This document shows, in pieces, positions 55,304-63,746 of a stretch of 64,000 bases of DNA; position 1 is the first letter of the stretch; each line of letters starts with the position of its first letter. The translations under genes were made by a program, and so were the position numbers. The notes below the pieces were generated by a model, which saw only the letters and a list, made by a program, of their open reading frames with translations, was not told the origin of the DNA and did not search any database. This stretch comes from a candidate division FCPU426 bacterium (GTDB taxonomy: Bacteria > Oederibacteriota > Muellerivitia > Muellerivitales > Muellerivitaceae), in NCBI GenBank assembly GCA_027452205.1, contig DAIDGV010000011.1:1-64000 (forward strand). Reading direction: 5' to 3'.

Positions 55304-55840
55304 ATGGATCCCAAGAAAAAAGGCCGGTGGCTCGTAGCGGCGGTGTTGGTGGCGGCGGGATGGTTTTTACCATCCTTGGCGACCTCGCCGTCGCCCGCGC
55401 CCCAAAAAAGGGAATTCGATATCGTCGCCCATAAATACGCCTATGAACCTTCCATCATCCAGGTCAATCAAGGGGATGAAGTGCATATCCGCTTCAGCTC
55501 CAAGGATGTGATGCATGGTTTTTATTTGGAAGGGTATGACATCGACGCGGTAGCCGAACCGGGCAAGACGGACATCCAGTTCCGGCATCCTTCCCAAACC
55601 GTGTTGTTCACCCAGGCGAAAGAGATCGTTTTCAAGGCGGACCGCCGGGGCAAGTTCCGTTACCGCTGTTCCTTCACCTGTGGATACATGCATCCCTTCA
55701 TGCTGGGGGTTTTGTTGGTCCAACCGAACTTCCTTTTCGGCCAAGCCATGGGGCTCATGATCGGGATCTTCCTGGCGGGGTTTGTTCTTGCTTGGCCTTC
55801 AAAGCCGTTACCAGCCAAAGCGGAAGGAGTCGTCGTATGA
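55304..55840 (+). CDS. CuA-domain (cytochrome oxidase subunit II-like) protein
   Basis: 178 aa. N-terminal hydrophobic segment (12-27), a cupredoxin fold with His71 and the CuA motif Cys122, Cys126, His130, Met133 (CSFTCGYMHPFM), then a C-terminal membrane helix (about 145-166). The usual Glu between the Cys is Phe. It is short for subunit II and has inverted anchor placement. It is a likely periplasmic electron relay, since no oxidase subunit I accompanies it. Confidence 0.82.
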   Translation: MDPKKKGRWLVAAVLVAAGWFLPSLATSPSPAPQKREFDIVAHKYAYEPSIIQVNQGDEVHIRFSSKDVMHGFYLEGYDIDAVAEPGKTDIQFRHPSQTVLFTQAKEIVFKADRRGKFRYRCSFTCGYMHPFMLGVLLVQPNFLFGQAMGLMIGIFLAGFVLAWPSKPLPAKAEGVVV

Positions 55841-56334
55841 CCAAGAAAATCAAGGATTTGAGCCCGCAAGAAGTATTGGCTTTGGCCATCTCGGTCGAGC
55901 GTTCCAACCGACAGGCTTTGGACAACTACGCCCATATGTTCGACGGTTATGACACCGAAGTGGCGCAGCGGTTCCGTGTCTTGGCGGAGGAGGAATCCAA
56001 ACACGAACAGCTTCTGCGAAAAAAAGCCCAGGAGCTATTTGGGGGGAACCTGCCCTCGGTCGACGGTTTTGACGTGCAGGAAGTTGTGGAAGCCCTCGAC
56101 ATGGATGATTCGGAACATTTGATCTTCGATAGTCTCAAGGCCCGAAAGGTCTATGAGTTGGCCTTGCAGGCTGAAAAAAAGGCCCAGGACTTTTATCGAG
56201 AAGCGGGTCGACATACGACCAACAAAGCGTTGGCGACCCTGTTCGCTGAGTTGGGGGGCATGGAAGACGACCACGCGGGTTGGTTGCAAGCTCAACTAAA
56301 TAAAGAAAAGAACTCGGAGGACAAACATGCCTGA
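55837..56334 (+). CDS. Ferritin-like/rubrerythrin-type di-iron protein
   Basis: 165 aa. Four-helix ferritin-like domain with SVERSNRQALDNY, EEESKHEQLL (ExxH), YELALQAEKKAQDFY and a final DDHAGWL ligand block. There is no rubredoxin domain. Members scavenge peroxide or handle iron. ATGA overlap with the CuA gene places it inside the operon; a TTG start at 55792 was rejected. It may protect the copper and haem proteins or store iron. Confidence 0.78.
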   Translation: MTKKIKDLSPQEVLALAISVERSNRQALDNYAHMFDGYDTEVAQRFRVLAEEESKHEQLLRKKAQELFGGNLPSVDGFDVQEVVEALDMDDSEHLIFDSLKARKVYELALQAEKKAQDFYREAGRHTTNKALATLFAELGGMEDDHAGWLQAQLNKEKNSEDKHA

Positions 56335-57826
56335 AAATATCAATCCGGTGAATCCTCCCGTAGCGCCAAGGCCCACTTCGGGTCCATTGGCACCCCCGCC
56401 TCCCGTGGAAGGTTGGCGGATCGATCTTTTGGCCACCTTTCCTTGGCTCAAGTGGTTGGTTAAGCAACGGTGGTTCCAATTCGCCCTCATCTTGCCCAAT
56501 CTGTTCTTGTTCCTAGTCTTCTTGGTAGCGGGTATCTGGGGTACACCGGTGGGAAACCGGAATATCCTCATTGTCTTTGTTTGGATCTTTTGGTGGTTCC
56601 TTCTTATTAGCGTTCTGGTGCCTTTTATGTCGCGGATCTGGTGCACGATGTGCCCCTTTCCGTTCTTCGGGGAATGGCTCCAACGGGGTTCTTTGTTAAC
56701 ACCTAAGTTGGCCCGGCCTAATTCCAACGATAAAAAAGTGGGGTTGAACCGGTACTTCGGACTGAATTTGAGATGGCCGAAAGCCCTCTCGAACATTTGG
56801 CTTCAGAACATCGGTTTTCTAGGCCTCTGTACTTTCAGCGCTTTTTACCTGACCCGTCCGATCGTCAGCGTGGTGGTCTTGGGAAGTTTGATCGTCATCG
56901 CCACCGTGTTGCATCTCATCTTCCGACAAAGGGCTTTTTGCAACTATGTTTGTCCGGTGAGCGGATTCCTGAGCCTTTATTCCATGAGTTCCATGACCGA
57001 GGTTCGGTCCAAGGACGCCGATACTTGCCTGAAATGTCATGACAAGAGCTGTTTAGTGGGCGGTGAAAGAGGCTGGGGATGTCCTTGGTTCAATTACCCC
57101 AGCAAGATGGAGCGTAATAATTATTGCGGTCTCTGTACCGAATGTATCAAGACCTGTCCCCACGACAATATGACCATCAGGCTTCGCCCATTCGCCACGG
57201 ATACCAAATTGAAGGGCTACGACGAAGCGTGGAAAGCCTTCATCATGTTGTCCTTAGCTTTGGCTTACAGCGTCATTTACCTGGGTCCTTGGGGGTTCTT
57301 TAAGGATGTCGCCAACTTTACCGAAAGCGGCAAGGGGTTGAGTTATTTCATCGCCTACGCCGTTTGTTTGTGGTCTTTGCCGATGTTGGTGATCCCGGCC
57401 ATCTATTCGGCTTTCCATTGGGTGGCCCGCCGCGCGGCGGGTGGGACAGCCAAGCCCTGGAAAGAGTCTTTCCTCACCATGGCTTATCCCCTGGTTCCGT
57501 TGGGTCTTTTGGCTTGGATCGCTTTCAGCCTGCCGCTGATCTTCATCAATGGCAGCTACATCCTGGTCACCATGTCCGATCCCTTTGGGTGGGGCTGGGA
57601 CCTTTTCCACACTGCCCATACGGCTTGGTCGCCGGTCGTGCCGGATTGGATGCCCGCCATTCAGGTCGCCATTTTAGCCCTGGGATTGGTCCTCGTTCTC
57701 AAGTCGGTCTTTAAGCAAGCCGGGAAACTTTACGAGGATCAAAAAGCCAAGATCCGTTTCGCCATTCCCATGGCGGGGTTGATGACCTTGATCGTGTTGG
57801 TCTTTGTCCGGCTGTACGTGAACTGA
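56327..57826 (+). CDS. NosR/NapH-like polyferredoxin membrane protein
   Basis: 499 aa. Membrane helices alternate with Cys motifs: CTMCP near 114, CNYVCP near 208, then a 4Fe-4S pair (CLKCHDKSC and CGLCTECIKTCP), and four further helices C-terminally. This is the layout of the NosR C-terminal half, NapH and CcoG. These proteins pass quinol or ferredoxin electrons across the membrane. No NosZ is nearby. It overlaps the di-iron gene by 8 bp. It is a plausible entry of electrons into the periplasmic chain of this operon. Confidence 0.85.
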   Translation: MPENINPVNPPVAPRPTSGPLAPPPPVEGWRIDLLATFPWLKWLVKQRWFQFALILPNLFLFLVFLVAGIWGTPVGNRNILIVFVWIFWWFLLISVLVPFMSRIWCTMCPFPFFGEWLQRGSLLTPKLARPNSNDKKVGLNRYFGLNLRWPKALSNIWLQNIGFLGLCTFSAFYLTRPIVSVVVLGSLIVIATVLHLIFRQRAFCNYVCPVSGFLSLYSMSSMTEVRSKDADTCLKCHDKSCLVGGERGWGCPWFNYPSKMERNNYCGLCTECIKTCPHDNMTIRLRPFATDTKLKGYDEAWKAFIMLSLALAYSVIYLGPWGFFKDVANFTESGKGLSYFIAYAVCLWSLPMLVIPAIYSAFHWVARRAAGGTAKPWKESFLTMAYPLVPLGLLAWIAFSLPLIFINGSYILVTMSDPFGWGWDLFHTAHTAWSPVVPDWMPAIQVAILALGLVLVLKSVFKQAGKLYEDQKAKIRFAIPMAGLMTLIVLVFVRLYVN

Positions 57827-57840
57827 AAAGGGGAACGACT

Positions 57841-58788
57841 ATGAACTTCAAAGAAATCATCGCGAGTTTGTTGGCCATCGCCGCTGTTGTTGGATCGGTC
57901 ACGCTGCCTTTTTGGTGGCGGGGACAGCATCTTTTTTCGACCCAACCCGAAAGGACCATTACGTTGACGGGTGTGGCGACCAATGGTGTTTGGACCGAGG
58001 AGGAAGTGAATGGAGAGAATTACCACCGGGGCGGGTTCAAGGCGGCCCAAGTCCATCTGAATCCGGGGGAAAAGGTGCGTCTTATCCTCCGAAGCGCCGA
58101 TGTGGTCCATAAGTTCTATTTGCCCCAATTGAACATCGGTCCGGTGGAGCTGATACCCGGGCATACCGAGGAAGTCCATTTCACCGCGGATAAGGAAGGG
58201 GTCTATCCCTATTACTGCACCGAGATCTGTGGAGATTGTCATTTCCATATGCGGGGTGAGTTCACCGTGGGTAACGCTGTGGCGGCCGCCGCGTCGGACG
58301 CCCAATGCGACGAGACCAAACATGAACCTGTTCCCCAATTCGCCAATATCCAGGAAGCGGGCCATTATTGGTTCGAAACAAAGGGTTGTGTTACTTGTCA
58401 TGGGCAGGACGGCCAGGGCGGCGTACCGAATTTCAACTATGCCCGGGGAACGGTGCCCGCTTTGAACACCTTAGCCAGCAAGATCTCCCTTCAAAGTAAA
58501 GACGAGGTCAAAAGCTTTACCTCTGCCTTGGAAAGAAAAGAAGTTTTGGCCAAGGAAAAGCCCGTGGTGGGCATCTCGAACTGGGCTTTGACCTTCGCTC
58601 AATATGAATCCGTGCTCAAGACCATTCGGGAAGGCAGTCCGCCCTTGAAGGCGGATCCCAATGGACCGGCGCCGCCCCTTTTCATGCCCGCTTGGAAGGA
58701 AAAACTCAGCGATGAGCAGATCAATTCCATCGTAGCTTTCCTCCTATCCAAACAAAAGTTCGTCGAACAGTCGGGTTGGGGTAACTGA
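57841..58788 (+). CDS. CuA domain fused to cytochrome c
   Basis: 315 aa. N-terminal anchor (8-26), CuA domain with His90, Cys126, Glu128, Cys130, His134, Met137 (CTEICGDCHFHM), then a class I cytochrome c with CVTCH at 183-187 and a probable Met ligand in PLFMPAW. Subunit-II cytochrome fusions normally serve caa3 oxidases, whose subunit I is missing here. An extra Cys133 lies inside the CuA loop. It probably relays electrons between the membrane protein at 56327 and the outer-membrane cytochrome. Confidence 0.87.
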   Translation: MNFKEIIASLLAIAAVVGSVTLPFWWRGQHLFSTQPERTITLTGVATNGVWTEEEVNGENYHRGGFKAAQVHLNPGEKVRLILRSADVVHKFYLPQLNIGPVELIPGHTEEVHFTADKEGVYPYYCTEICGDCHFHMRGEFTVGNAVAAAASDAQCDETKHEPVPQFANIQEAGHYWFETKGCVTCHGQDGQGGVPNFNYARGTVPALNTLASKISLQSKDEVKSFTSALERKEVLAKEKPVVGISNWALTFAQYESVLKTIREGSPPLKADPNGPAPPLFMPAWKEKLSDEQINSIVAFLLSKQKFVEQSGWGN

Positions 58789-58802
58789 GGGCTCTTTGCG
58801 GG

Positions 58803-58828
58803 TTCTTGAAGAACTGTCGCTTCAAGAA
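58803..58828. repeat. Hairpin between CuA-cytochrome and cytochrome-porin genes
   Basis: TTCTTGAAG and CTTCAAGAA with an 8-nt loop, not followed by a T-run. It may protect the upstream mRNA or reduce read-through to the last gene. Confidence 0.5.
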
Positions 58829-58902
58829 AGATCAAGAAGACAGGCCGGGGCGCGGGCGGCGCGCTCTTATTAGCATTAAAGACGATCATTAAGGAGAGAG
58901 AA

Positions 58903-60195
58903 ATGAAACTAAAGGCCCTCAAAGGTGTCTTGTTCGTTTTGATCGGTATGTGCGGATTGTTCCTGACAACCGCCCCGGTCCAGGCCTTGCCGAGCTTTGC
59001 GCGTCAAACCGGCATGTCCTGTGCGGCTTGTCACACGGTTTTCCCGGAGCTAACGACCTATGGAAGGACGTTCAAGTTGAACGGTTATACCACCGTCAAC
59101 GCCGATCAATTGACCGATGGAACGCGGTTAGCCATTAACAGCGCGCCGCCGATCGCGGCAATGATGCAGGTAGCCGACAATTTTTCCAACAAAAACAATT
59201 CCTCGACCGCGAGTTCTTCTTCGGACGGGAATGGCCAGGCCACTTTTCCCGCTCAATTCAGTCTCTTTTACGCGGGGGCCATTTCCCCCAAAATGGGAGC
59301 TTTCGTGCAGATGACCTACGATACCAGCACGGGATATATCCATTGGGACAATACGGATGTGCGGTTGGCCGATCGGTTCCAGATCGCCAATACGGATCTC
59401 ATCCTTGGGTTGACGCTCAACAATAATCCGACCGTACAGGATGTTTTCAACAGCGTTCCGGCTTGGGGTTTTCCTTATGCCACAACGGCGTCCCAGCCTG
59501 GAACATCCCCGGCCATTAATGGTTTAGGTCCTAACGCCGGAGGTTTGGGGGTTTACGCCTTTTGGAACCAACTTTTGTACGCGGAGGTCGCGGGATATCG
59601 TACCAACCCCCAAGGGACCTCTACTCCCGCCGATCTGCAAGGATTCTCCCCTTATTGGAGGGTCGCTTTGACCCAGGACTTTGGCAAGAATTCGGTCGAG
59701 ATCGGTGGTTACGGCATGGACCAGCAAACTTATACGAATGGCCAGACTACCACCGGCACGCCGGACAATGTCTCGGATATCGCGATAGACGGCCAATACC
59801 AATACGTCGGCGATCAGCATATCGTCACCTGGCATGGGAGTTATACCTGGCAAAACGATAATTGGGGATACACTTTCCCCGCGGGTAATTCTTCCAATTC
59901 GACCGATACGTTCAACGCGTTCAAGACGGACCTGACCTATTATTACGATCGGAAGATCGGGGCTACGGTCGGTTATTTTGCGTCGACCGGTTCGTCGGAT
60001 GGAACTTATTATTCGTCCGGGAACGGATACAGCAACAACGTGCCCGACAGCCAGGGATGGGTGTTCGAAGCGAACTATGTGCCTTGGTATAACACCAAGT
60101 TCACGCTGCAATACACCCTTTACAACAAGTTCAACGGCTCGAACGGAGATTTAGGGAATAATGCGTTGATGGCCATGGCTTGGTTCGCTTATTGA
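58903..60195 (+). CDS. Outer-membrane cytochrome-porin fusion (Cyc2-like)
   Basis: 430 aa. Signal peptide (about 1-28, ending PVQA), a single haem motif CAACH at 40-44 within LPSFARQTGMSC and HTVFPELTTYGRTFKLNGYT, then a Gly/Asn/Ser/aromatic-rich beta barrel ending in WFAY. One N-terminal c-haem fused to about a 16-strand barrel is the architecture of Cyc2 iron oxidases, whose N-terminal region this resembles. It could move electrons across the outer membrane. It is last in the operon, behind AAGGAGAG. Other cytochrome-barrel families cannot be excluded. Confidence 0.75.
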   Translation: MKLKALKGVLFVLIGMCGLFLTTAPVQALPSFARQTGMSCAACHTVFPELTTYGRTFKLNGYTTVNADQLTDGTRLAINSAPPIAAMMQVADNFSNKNNSSTASSSSDGNGQATFPAQFSLFYAGAISPKMGAFVQMTYDTSTGYIHWDNTDVRLADRFQIANTDLILGLTLNNNPTVQDVFNSVPAWGFPYATTASQPGTSPAINGLGPNAGGLGVYAFWNQLLYAEVAGYRTNPQGTSTPADLQGFSPYWRVALTQDFGKNSVEIGGYGMDQQTYTNGQTTTGTPDNVSDIAIDGQYQYVGDQHIVTWHGSYTWQNDNWGYTFPAGNSSNSTDTFNAFKTDLTYYYDRKIGATVGYFASTGSSDGTYYSSGNGYSNNVPDSQGWVFEANYVPWYNTKFTLQYTLYNKFNGSNGDLGNNALMAMAWFAY

Positions 60196-60206
60196 TGATT
60201 TTTTTG

Positions 60207-60250
60207 GATGCCTATCATCCTCCGGGTTTTAAAACCCGGGGGATGGCATC
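60207..60250. repeat. Large inverted repeat between convergent genes
   Basis: The core CCGGGTTTT/AAAACCCGG is perfect and is extended outward by CATCC/GGATG and GATGCC/GGCATC with small bulges. It lies between the ends of the cytochrome-porin and hemH genes. No T-run follows it in either direction, so termination is probable only by position. Confidence 0.55.
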
Positions 60251-60287
60251 TAAAGCGTTAATAGTGCGACCGACCAGCCGAATATTT

Positions 60288-61247
60288 TTATCGATCTAAA
60301 GATTCTTCAACAAGCGAAGCCAGCATGGCGATGAAGGCCGGATGGGTGCCGACGGTCTTGGCCCTTACCATGTGCAGGCTTTTCCATTTGGCCTTTTCCT
60401 GGGCCAGGATGTCGATGTCATACAGAACCTCAACATGATCCACCAGAAATCCGATAGGGGCCACCACGCAGGCAGCCAAAGTCTCATAAGTGCGGCGCTC
60501 AACGAAGTCGCCTAGGTCCGGTTCCAGCCAAACTTCCTCAGGCCGCCCGCTGCGGCTGGTATAGGCGGTTTGGTAATAGGGGATCTCAATGAGATGCATG
60601 ACCGCCTGGGCGGTCTGTTCGAATTGGTGCGAGTAGGGCGACTTGTGCGCCATTACGCGGGGAATGCTATGAGTGGTGAAAATGAGTTCGGCGCGGTGGC
60701 GGGACTTTTCTTCCTCGGTCAAATGGCTATAGGCCTCTTGCACGTTGTCCGCGATGGCCTTGATGAAACCCGGACGGGTGTGCCATTCGGGGGCGTAGGT
60801 CAGGGTCGGCAGGGCCAGTCCTTGGGCCTTGATGCCTTCCAAAGCTTCATCGAGCTTGTTCACGTACTTATCGTAAGAAGCGGGACTGCGGTGCGGCGCC
60901 ATGATGAGGACGAAGAAGTTGGTCTTGCCTTGCTTGACTAGGTCGATCAAGGTATCGGCGATGCGGGGCGCAGCATGGGCAAAACCCAGCCGTACGGGAA
61001 TATCGAGCCCGCGGGCTTTCAATAATTTCTCCAGGGCTTGGGCTTGCTCACCGGTCAAACGGTTGTAGGGCGAGACCCCGCCGATCTGCTCGTATTGCTT
61101 GGCGACCTTTTGAAGCCGCTCGATAGGGATGTTCCGGCCTTTGGTCACGTCTTCCAGGAAGGGAATGACCTCTTCGGGCTTTTCGGGTCCGCCGAAGCCG
61201 ATCATCAGGACAGCGTCGTAAGCTTTTTTCACTTTCAGTGTTTCCAT
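60288..61247 (-). CDS. hemH: Ferrochelatase
   Basis: 319 aa. It inserts iron into protoporphyrin IX or coproporphyrin III. MIGFGGPEKPEEV opens the fold, GGVSPYNRLT follows, and the catalytic His lies in FTTHSIP with the conserved Glu in DHVEVLYDID. No iron-sulfur Cys cluster is seen. Its start overlaps the end of hemDE by 13 bp, so the two haem genes are one operon. Its role next to a haem-bearing operon is clear. Confidence 0.92.
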   Translation of the reverse strand: METLKVKKAYDAVLMIGFGGPEKPEEVIPFLEDVTKGRNIPIERLQKVAKQYEQIGGVSPYNRLTGEQAQALEKLLKARGLDIPVRLGFAHAAPRIADTLIDLVKQGKTNFFVLIMAPHRSPASYDKYVNKLDEALEGIKAQGLALPTLTYAPEWHTRPGFIKAIADNVQEAYSHLTEEEKSRHRAELIFTTHSIPRVMAHKSPYSHQFEQTAQAVMHLIEIPYYQTAYTSRSGRPEEVWLEPDLGDFVERRTYETLAACVVAPIGFLVDHVEVLYDIDILAQEKAKWKSLHMVRAKTVGTHPAFIAMLASLVEESLDR

Positions 61248-63157
61248 TCTTTAACAGTTTCGATCATGGCCCGCACATTTTCCATGGGGGTCGTCGGCAG
61301 GATACCGTGGCCCAAGTTGAAGATATGCCCCGGGCGGCCATGGACGGCCTTGAGGATCTTGGCGGTTTCTTCCCGAACTTGGTCAGGCGTGGTCAAAAGG
61401 ATCTTCGGGTCCAGGTTGCCCTGCACCGCCACATCGCCCAATAATTTCCAGGAGTCCATGATGTTCGTGTGCCAATCGACCCCGATCACATCCGCCCCGG
61501 TCTCCTTCAAAAAGGGGTAGAAGGGGGCGGTTTCGGTGCCAAAGTAGATGATCGGCACGTTCTTGGGCAGGCTTTTAATGAGCTTTTGGACATAAGGCAG
61601 GACGAATTGTTTGTATTCGGCAGGGGTCAAAATGCCGACCCAGGAGTCGAAAAGCTGCAGGGCCTGGGCGCCCGCGGCGACCTGGGCGTTCAAGTAAGCG
61701 CTGGTGGAGGCCACCAAGACTTGCATCAGGTCATGCCAGACCCCAAAGTCGCCTTCCATGATCTCGCGGGTATGGACGTAATCTTTCGATCCGCCGCCTT
61801 CTATTAAATAAGAGGCCAGGGTAAAGGGCGCCCCGGCGAACCCGATGAGGGGGATGTTGGGCTTCAATCGGTGCCGTATGATCTTGACCGCGTCCATCAC
61901 ATAGCCGAGTTCCTTGACGTTAGCTTCTTTTAAACGGGCCAGGTCCTTGGCCTCGCGGAAAGGATTGGAAATGACCGGGCCGCCATGGTCGGCGAATTCC
62001 AAATGAAAGCCGATGGGTTCGGCGATGAGCAGGATATCGGCAAAGAGGATGGCGGCGTCCACGCCCAAAACCTCTTGGGCGGATACGGTGACTTCGGCGG
62101 CCAGGTCCGGGCGTTTACATAAAGTTAAAAAAGAAACGGTCGAGCGGATGGCCTTATATTCGGGCAGGTAGCGGCCCGCCTGGCGCATGATCCACAGGGG
62201 TGTGCGGTCCACGGTCTCTTTGCGGCAAGCTTTCAAGAAAAGACTGTCGTTCAAGGAAAGGACCGGCTTCACCGAACCGCTGGTCTCGATGCGGACATGG
62301 GTCTTCTTTTGTAGGAGGGCCTTGGCCTTGTCAGCGGCATCCTTGACCAAGAAACCCATCTTGCTGTGTTCGGGCTCAAAGTCCACCCCGATGCCCTTGG
62401 TCTTGAGGGCCTCGGAAGCGATCGGGCCGATGGAGCCGACCACCACCCGGGTCAGCGCGGTCTTGAAACGGTCTTCCAGGCCCAGGCCCTTGGCTACTTC
62501 CAGCACGTTGTTGATCTGTTGGGCGCTGGTGAAAAGAACGACCTGAACCTCGCCATTGACGATCAGTTCGATGACCTGGGTCAGGGGGCGGATATCCTCG
62601 GGCAGGGCCCAGCGATAAACGGGAACGCTGACGACCTCGGCGGCGCCTTTGTCCCGCAGGCTCTGCAGGAACTCGGGGTTGGTCACGCCATATTCCTGCA
62701 CGGCGATCTTCAAATTCTTGATGCTCTTGTGCTCTTCCAAGGTCGCGACGACCTCGTGCCAGGTATTGGGCTCGGGTACGGTCAGGGTTGCTTTGAGGTT
62801 GCTGTCCGCTAAAGCCTTCGCGGACTTGGGGCCCCGGGCGATCAGGGTGGTGGCCTTGAAGGCGTTGTGGATATGGCTGGGCGGGTATTTTTCTTCCAGT
62901 ATCTGCAGCAGGGAACGGGTGCCCACGCCGGTCAAGAGAATGACCTGGTTGAAATGTCCGGCCTTGAGTTTGTCGAAAAAGTCGAAGGCTTGTTGGTTCT
63001 CGGAGATGGGAATCTCCCGCATGGAGGCGGCGACCCGGGCGGTGCCCCCAGCCCGAAGGATGAGGCTTTCCATTTCACGGCCCATGCGGCTTTCAAAGGA
63101 GGCTACTGTCAGTCCGTTAAGGCCTTTTTCGATGATCGGTTCAGAGGTTGAGTTCAA
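61235..63157 (-). CDS. hemDE: HemD-HemE fusion: uroporphyrinogen-III synthase/decarboxylase
   Basis: 640 aa. Residues 1 to about 270 are a uroporphyrinogen-III synthase (ILLTGVGTRSLLQILEE and LFTSAQQINNVLEVA). About 300-640 are a full decarboxylase: PLWIMRQAGRYLPEY with both Arg, FADILL with the Asp, WHTNIMDSW and GHGILPTTP. The fusion performs two successive steps, so the product could be channelled. The only start that preserves the HemD N-terminus is TTG at 63157, behind GGGG. Confidence 0.88.
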   Translation of the reverse strand: MNSTSEPIIEKGLNGLTVASFESRMGREMESLILRAGGTARVAASMREIPISENQQAFDFFDKLKAGHFNQVILLTGVGTRSLLQILEEKYPPSHIHNAFKATTLIARGPKSAKALADSNLKATLTVPEPNTWHEVVATLEEHKSIKNLKIAVQEYGVTNPEFLQSLRDKGAAEVVSVPVYRWALPEDIRPLTQVIELIVNGEVQVVLFTSAQQINNVLEVAKGLGLEDRFKTALTRVVVGSIGPIASEALKTKGIGVDFEPEHSKMGFLVKDAADKAKALLQKKTHVRIETSGSVKPVLSLNDSLFLKACRKETVDRTPLWIMRQAGRYLPEYKAIRSTVSFLTLCKRPDLAAEVTVSAQEVLGVDAAILFADILLIAEPIGFHLEFADHGGPVISNPFREAKDLARLKEANVKELGYVMDAVKIIRHRLKPNIPLIGFAGAPFTLASYLIEGGGSKDYVHTREIMEGDFGVWHDLMQVLVASTSAYLNAQVAAGAQALQLFDSWVGILTPAEYKQFVLPYVQKLIKSLPKNVPIIYFGTETAPFYPFLKETGADVIGVDWHTNIMDSWKLLGDVAVQGNLDPKILLTTPDQVREETAKILKAVHGRPGHIFNLGHGILPTTPMENVRAMIETVKEWKH

Positions 63158-63173
63158 GATATTCCCCGCGTTT

Positions 63174-63200
63174 TGTGGGGATTTTCAACGAAATCCCCCA
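63174..63200. repeat. Hairpin near the hemDE start
   Basis: TGGGGATTT and AAATCCCCCA pair with one extra C around a short loop. Further CCCC/GGGG runs on either side allow alternative pairings. On the minus strand this is the hemDE leader, so it could influence translation from the TTG. Confidence 0.4.
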
Positions 63201-63214
63201 TATGTGGGGTGCAG

Positions 63215-63410
63215 TATAAAAGTGCGAGCAGTGGAAATCCACTAAGTCTGGATATTTCGGGAAAAGTAGGAGTATCCTTGTAGTCCGTTCGGCTCTACAT
63301 CCGGCTGTGCCGAACCTTCCAGAGATACAAGGTAGCCCGGCGAAGAGCAGCCAACCGGGAGATGTCCACGGCCAAGACCGTGGCTTTTGCTGAAAAGTGG
63401 GAGAGAAGAG
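63215..63410 (+). ncRNA. Structured leader RNA or small RNA
   Basis: TATAAA at 63215-63220 can serve as -10. The following ~180 nt, ending at the ribosome site of the 63411 gene, are hairpin-rich: AGTGG/CCACT (63229-63242), CCTTGTA/TACAAGG around GTTCGGC/GCCGAAC, CCCGG/CCGGG (63335-63358) and CCACGG/CCGTGG (63366-63383). No known riboswitch consensus, SRP, RNase P or tmRNA signature was recognised. A leader with regulatory function or a 6S-like RNA are possibilities. Confidence 0.45.
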
Positions 63411-63695
63411 ATGCCATTTAAGATCCGTGTTGGTGATGAGATCAAGAATATGAACGAGAACCAGATCGGTGTGGTTATGGAAGAGGCCGAACACACCTAT
63501 TTGGTGTATATCGCCGAAGAGGACGCCACCAAGGTCTGGACCAAGACCGAATCGCAAAGCTGGCGCCAAAAGATCTCGAACAAGGCTTTGGACCAAGTGG
63601 AAAAGAAGGTCGCGGAAAAACATACCCGCACCAAGGGCGTGAGCACCCCGATCGTTTACCGCAAGGTGTCCAAGAAGAAACTCGCGGTCCGTTAA
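63411..63695 (+). CDS. Small basic hypothetical protein
   Basis: 94 aa: an SH3/KOW-like beta start (FKIRVGDEIKNMNENQIGVVMEEAEHTYLVYIAEED), then a Lys-rich helix and tail. It is not recognised. The ATG at 63411 follows GGGAGAGAAGAG, and an in-frame TTG at 63387 was rejected. It has its own long structured leader and an intrinsic terminator, so it is a single-gene unit. Confidence 0.65.
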   Translation: MPFKIRVGDEIKNMNENQIGVVMEEAEHTYLVYIAEEDATKVWTKTESQSWRQKISNKALDQVEKKVAEKHTRTKGVSTPIVYRKVSKKKLAVR

Positions 63696-63720
63696 TTTTC
63701 GGTTAATTGGATGTTTCGAA

Positions 63721-63746
63721 AGCGCTCTTCCGAAGGGAAGAGCGCT
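63721..63746 (+). terminator. Intrinsic terminator after the 63411 gene
   Basis: Perfect 11-bp stem AGCGCTCTTCC/GGAAGAGCGCT, 4-nt loop, followed by ATTTTTTT. It also overlaps the stop codon of the convergent transglutaminase-like gene. Confidence 0.85.

Noticed and set aside
63225-63400. SRP RNA (from GAAGAGCAGCC near 63341-63352)
   Set aside because: The AGCAGCC-like stretch is there, but the preceding AGGTCC and GGAA tetraloop pairing of helix 8 are missing.
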